Assembly: GCA_023433925.1 (NCBI GenBank)
Contig: JAEYTO010000057.1
Span: 1 to 33,509, forward strand
Direction of reading: 5' to 3'
Length of the DNA: 33,509 bases
Origin: Pseudomonadota bacterium
GTDB lineage: Bacteria; Desulfobacterota; Desulfovibrionia; Desulfovibrionales; Desulfovibrionaceae
Positions 29,673 to 33,509 of this stretch are shown one piece after another. A program made the translations under genes and the position numbers. The notes beneath the pieces were generated by a model, which was not told the origin of the DNA, did no database searches, and saw only the letters and a program-made list of their open reading frames with translations. Each line of letters begins with the position of its first letter. The stretch's first letter is position 1.

Positions 29673-32600
29673 ATGAAATGGAATCGGCGCGCGTTCCTCA
29701 AGCTGACAGGAGCCAGCGTGGCCTGCGTCTCCATGGCTCAGCTTGGCATCGATCTGACGCCCGTCAAGGCTTATGCCGAGGGGCTCAAGACCGATGGCGC
29801 CAAGGAAGTCATCACCATCTGTCCGTTCTGCTCGGTGAGCTGCCACATCATCGCGCATGTCAAGAACGGCAAGCTGGTCAGCACCGAGGGCGACCCGGAT
29901 TACCCCATCAACGAGGGCGCGCTGTGCGCCAAGGGCGCGGCCATGCTCTCCATGACCCGCAACGAGCACCGGGCCATCAAGCCTCTTTACCGTGCGCCGT
30001 ACAGCACGAAGTGGGAGGAGAAGAGCTGGGATTGGGTCAACAAGCGCATCGCCCAGAAGGTCAAGGAGACGCGCGACAAGGACTTCATCCTGACCAACGC
30101 CAAGGGCCAGCGCGTCAACAGGCTCGAATCCATGTTCATGCTCGGCACCTCGCACATGAGCAACGAGGAGTGCGCCGTAACGCATCAGGCCTTCCGCGTC
30201 TTGGGTGGCGTCCATGTGGACCACCAGGCCCGTGTCTGACACAGCCCCACTGTAGCGGCTCTGGCAGAGTCGTTCGGACGCGGCGCGATGACGAATCATT
30301 ACATCGACATCATGAATGCCGATGTCGTCCTGATCATGGGCAGCAACGCTGCCGAGCATCACCCCATCTCCTTCAAGTGGGCCCTCAAGGCCAAGGATAA
30401 GGGCGGAACGATCATCCACGTCGACCCCAAGTTCTCGCGCACCTCGGCCCGCTCGGACATCCACGTGCCTCTGCGCTCGGGAACGGACATCGCCTTCCTG
30501 GGCGGCATGATCAAGTACATCATCGATAACAAGAAGTACTTCCCCGAATACGTGGTCAAGTACACCAACGCGGCCATGATCGTGGGCAAGGACTACGGCT
30601 TCAAGGACGGCCTGTTCAGCGGGTTCGACGCCGATAAGCGCGCCTATGACAAGAGTAAGTGGGCCTTCGAGATGGACGAGAACGGCGTGCCCAAGCGTGA
30701 CGAGACGCTCAAGCACCCGCGCACGGTCTTCCAGCTGCTCAAGGCTCACTATTCGCGCTATGACCTCGACAAGGTCTCCAAGACCACTGGCGTGTCCAAG
30801 GAGAACCTGCTCAAGGTCTACGAGACCGTGGCCAGCACCGGCGTCCCGGACAAGGCGGCCACCGTCATGTACGCCCTGGGCTGGACCCAGCACACCGTGG
30901 GCGTGCAGAACATCCGTAGCGCGGCCATCGCCCAGCTCCTGCTGGGCAACATCGGCGTGGCGGGCGGCGGCATCAACGCCCTGCGCGGCGAGCCCAACGT
31001 GCAGGGCTCCACGGACCACGCCCTGCTCTGGCACATCCTGCCGGGCTACATGGCCACGCCCATCGCCGACTGGAAGACGCTGGCCGATTACCAGAAGGCC
31101 AACACGCCGGTCAGCAAAGATCCCCACAGCGTCAACTGGTGGCAGAACAAGCCCAAGTACATGGTCAGCCTGCTCAAGGCCTGGTACGGAGAGAACGCCA
31201 CCACGGACAACGACTTCGGCTACGGTATGCTGCCCAAGCTGGAAAAGGGAGTGGACTATTCCTATCTGACCCTTTTCGACCACATGTACTCCGGCAAGGT
31301 GAAGGGCGGCTTCATCTTCGGCCTGAACCTCATGCAGACCCTGCCCAACTCGAACAAGATGCGTAAGGCCATGGACAACCTCGACTGGGTCGTCTGCGGC
31401 GAGCTGCATCACACCGAGACCACGGACAACTGGCGCAGGCCCGGCGTTGACCCCAAGACGATTAAGACCGAGTGCTTCCTGCTGCCTTCGGCCCACCGCC
31501 TGGAGAAGGAAGGCACGATCAGCAACAGCGGCCGCTGGCAGCTGTGGCACTACGAGGCGGTCAAGCCCGAGGGCCAGGCCAAGCCCTTCGGCGACATGGT
31601 CGTGGATGTCCTGAACGAGGTCCGCGCCCTGTACCGGAAGGACAAGGGCGTCTACCCCGATCCCGTGCTGCTCGCGCATTGGCCCAAGAAGTTCGATGCC
31701 GAGGCCGTGGCCAGGGAGTGCAACGGCCAGTTCACTCGGGACACCAAGGTCGGCGACAAGCTGTACAAAAAGGGCCAGCAGGTGCCGAGCTTCGCCGCGC
31801 TCAAGGACGACGGCTCCACGACCTCGCGCAACTGGGTCTACTGCGGCGCCATCACCGAGGAAAAGGGCAACCTGACCAAGCGGCGCGATGCGAGCCAGAC
31901 GCCCATGCAGGCCGCCATCGGCCTGTATCCCAACTGGGCCTGGGCCTGGCCGGTCAACCGGCGCATCATCTACAACCGCGCCTCGGTCGACCCGAACGGC
32001 AAGCCCTACAACCCGGCCAAGGCGGTCATCGCCTGGCAGGACGGCAAGTGGATAGGCGACGTGCCCGACGGCGCCGCGCCCCCCATGGCGCACGAAAAGG
32101 GCACGGCCCCCTTCATCATGACCACCCACGGCTACGGTCAGCTCTACGGACCTGGACGCGAGGACGGCCCCTTCTCCGAGCACTATGAGCCGGCCGAGAC
32201 TCCGGTGGCCAAGAACCTGTTCTCCAAGCAGCTGTCCAGCCCGGTCTACAAGTTCACGTCGAGCGACATGGACCAGCTGGCCAAGCCCGCGGACCCCAGG
32301 TTCCCCATCGTGCTGACCACCTACAGCCTGACCGAGCACTGGTGCGGCGGCGGCGAGACGCGCAACGTGCCCAACCTGCTGGAGGCCGAGCCTCAGCTCT
32401 ACGTGGAGATGAGCCCGGAACTGGCCGCGGAGAAGGGCATCAAGAACGGCGACGGCGTGATCGTCGAGAGCATCCGCGGCAAGGTCGAGGCCATCGCCAT
32501 GGTCACCATCCGCATGCGGCCGTTCCAGGTGCACGGCAAGACCATTCACCAGATTGGCATGCCGTTCTGCTTCGGCTGGACCACGCCGGGCAGCGGCGAC

Positions 32601-32738
32601 TCGACCAACAGGCTCACACCCGCCGTGGGTGATCCCAACACCTACATCCCGGAGTACAAGGCCTGCTGCGTGAACATCCGCAAGGCGGACAAGCTGACCG
32701 AGCTGAAAACCGCATTGACAGGAGGCAGCCATGCCTAA
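29673..32738 (+). CDS. fdhA: Formate dehydrogenase catalytic subunit, selenocysteine-containing
   Basis: The gene encodes 1021 residues when the TGA at 30237-30239 is read as selenocysteine (Sec189). The protein has a twin-arginine signal (KWNRRAFLKLTGAS), a [4Fe-4S] site with Cys50, 53, 57 and 85, and the active-site sequence HVDHQARV-Sec-HSPTVAALAESFGRGAMTNH; the His after Sec is conserved. Later parts (IMGSNAAEHHP, IGVAGGGINALRGEPNVQGS, ITTHGYGQLYG-type region, C-terminal LTTYSLTEHWCGG) match periplasmic W/Mo-bis-MGD formate dehydrogenases of Desulfovibrio. It oxidises formate to CO2, or the reverse. AAGGAGG precedes the ATG. The two halves flanking the TGA are in one frame and need not be a broken gene. 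The start of fdhB overlaps by 8 nt. Confidence 0.96.
30237..30263 (+). promoter_or_regulatory. Selenocysteine UGA codon with SECIS-like hairpin
   Basis: Directly after the UGA, CACAGCC and GGCTCTG pair (6 of 7 positions) around a 10-nt loop CCACTGTAGC that includes a G-U pair of bases near its top. This fits a bacterial SECIS element, which SelB binds to insert selenocysteine. Confidence 0.75.
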
Positions 32739-33471
32739 GGCATTCTTTGTCGATACATCGCGGTGCACGGCCTGCCGTGGCTGCCAGATCGCATGCAAGG
32801 AGTGGTACGAGCTCCCGGCGAACGAGACCTTGCAGCGGGGAAGCCACCAGAATCCCCCGGACCTCAACGCCAACAACTACAAGGTCGTGCGCTTCAGCGA
32901 GCATCTCGTGGGCGGCAAGGTGCAGTGGTTCTTCTTCCCGGACCAGTGCCGCCACTGCGCCGAGCCGCCTTGCAAGATGATCGCCGACGGCTACCAGGAA
33001 GGCGCGGTCATGCAGGACGAGAAGACCGGCGCGGTGTACTTCACCGAGACGACCAAGAAGCTCGATAACGAGGCTTTCGAGGAGGTCCGCGAGGCCTGCC
33101 CGTACAACGTCCCGCGCCGCGACGAGAAGACCGGCCTGTGGGCCAAGTGCACGGGCTGTCACACCCGCGTGGCCAAGGGGCTGCTGCCCTCCTGCGTCAA
33201 GTCCTGTCCCACGGGGGCCATGAACTTCGGCGAGCGCGAGGACATGCTGGCCCTGGCCGAGAAGCGCCTGGCCGTGGTCAAGAAGGACTTCCCGCGGGCC
33301 ATGCTGGCCGATGCCGACAGCGTGAACGTGATCTACCTGCTGCAGGACGATCCCAAGCTGTACCATGCCTACAGCGTGGCCGAGGGGCCGTCCGGCCTGG
33401 ATCGCAAGGAGTTCCTGGCGCGCCTGGCCTCGCCGCTGACGCGCACCATCGAGCGCCTGGTTCGTTCCTGA
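32731..33471 (+). CDS. fdhB: Formate dehydrogenase iron-sulfur subunit
   Basis: The 246-residue protein is a four-cluster ferredoxin-like electron-transfer subunit. Its Cys motifs are RCTACRGCQIACKEW (residues 11-25), DQCRHCAEPPCKM (about 71-83), EACPYNVPRRD and KCTGCHTRVAKGLLPSCVKSCPTGA, together the pattern for four [4Fe-4S] clusters. There is no signal peptide, so it is expected to travel through the Tat system with FdhA. It accepts electrons from the FdhA active site and passes them to periplasmic cytochrome c. AGGAGG precedes the ATG. The remaining 38 bp of the window hold no recognisable start of a further subunit. Confidence 0.96.
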   Translation: MPKAFFVDTSRCTACRGCQIACKEWYELPANETLQRGSHQNPPDLNANNYKVVRFSEHLVGGKVQWFFFPDQCRHCAEPPCKMIADGYQEGAVMQDEKTGAVYFTETTKKLDNEAFEEVREACPYNVPRRDEKTGLWAKCTGCHTRVAKGLLPSCVKSCPTGAMNFGEREDMLALAEKRLAVVKKDFPRAMLADADSVNVIYLLQDDPKLYHAYSVAEGPSGLDRKEFLARLASPLTRTIERLVRS

Positions 33472-33509
33472 TGCCCTGAATGGCCTTACTGAAATGACAA
33501 CCTCCGGTG

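Noticed and set aside
30237..30287. fdhA as a pseudogene split by a stop codon
   Set aside because: The TGA is at the selenocysteine position of the active site, both parts are in the same frame, and the hairpin after it fits a SECIS element.
29655..32876. A 1073-codon open frame on the minus strand opposite fdhA
   Set aside because: It is a shadow of the GC-rich fdhA codons; its composition (His, Gly, Val, Leu rich) and lack of any domain differ from real proteins, and fdhA is certain.

Overview
The window is high-GC, gene-dense bacterial DNA. The combination of a Sec-containing periplasmic FdhAB formate dehydrogenase, a Tup tungstate transporter, a SahR-type ArsR/methyltransferase regulator beside ahcY, and a type I-C CRISPR-Cas operon points to a sulfate-reducing member of the Desulfovibrionales. 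That is an inference from gene content and protein resemblance; there is no rRNA in the window.

Layout. (1) 1-4921, minus strand: part of a type I-C CRISPR-Cas operon in the order cas3, cas5c, cas8c, cas7c; cas7c is cut by the window edge, and cas4/cas1/cas2 and the array would lie beyond position 1. (2) 4922-5582: a mostly non-coding, lower-GC stretch with a CCGAAAT/ATTTCGG repeat cluster, a decayed repeat copy and a good sigma-54 (-24/-12) promoter facing right. (3) 5583-16660, plus strand: a Tad/Flp tight-adherence pilus operon (flp, prepilin peptidase, cpaB, secretin, a small secreted protein, two TadE-like proteins, a TadG-like protein, cpaE, cpaF, tadB, tadC, tadD). (4) 17284-18741: a sigma-54-dependent response regulator, a natural candidate to drive the flp promoter. 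(5) 19115-20268, minus strand: tRNA-Glu, tRNA-Gln, a small Rho-N-like protein and a DciA/DUF721 protein. (6) 20371-22766: sahR-ahcY, with a clear sigma-70 promoter inside an extended dyad. (7) 22974-33471: a tungsten/formate dehydrogenase locus: tupB-tupC-mobB-like, a convergent tupA, a minus-strand unit of a tiny basic protein plus a HEAT-repeat protein, an FmdE/zinc-finger/molybdopterin-binding fusion protein with a ModE-type HTH protein, and fdhA (with an in-frame UGA read as selenocysteine) and fdhB.

The main discovery is that region 7 is tied together by five copies of one palindrome, in essence (T/C)TATGTC-N6-GACATA(A/G), one before each of tupB, tupA, the tiny ORF-HEAT unit, the FmdE-fusion gene and fdhA. 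In several cases it overlaps a recognisable promoter. This looks like a local tungstate-responsive regulon (TunR-type regulation is known from sulfate reducers). It brings in four proteins without settled roles: the 59-residue protein (possibly 90 residues if an in-frame UGA is read), the HEAT protein, the MobB-FeS protein and the FmdE-MPT fusion. They are candidates for handling tungsten or its cofactor on the way to FdhA.

A second finding is a dispersed ~130-bp structured element with three full copies (6366-6497, 16876-17005, 18835-18963) and one decayed copy near 5281-5320. It has imperfect terminal inverted repeats and three hairpins. The middle hairpin has a different sequence in copy 1 but still pairs perfectly, so the fold appears to be what is kept. 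No transposase, CRISPR array or rRNA was seen.
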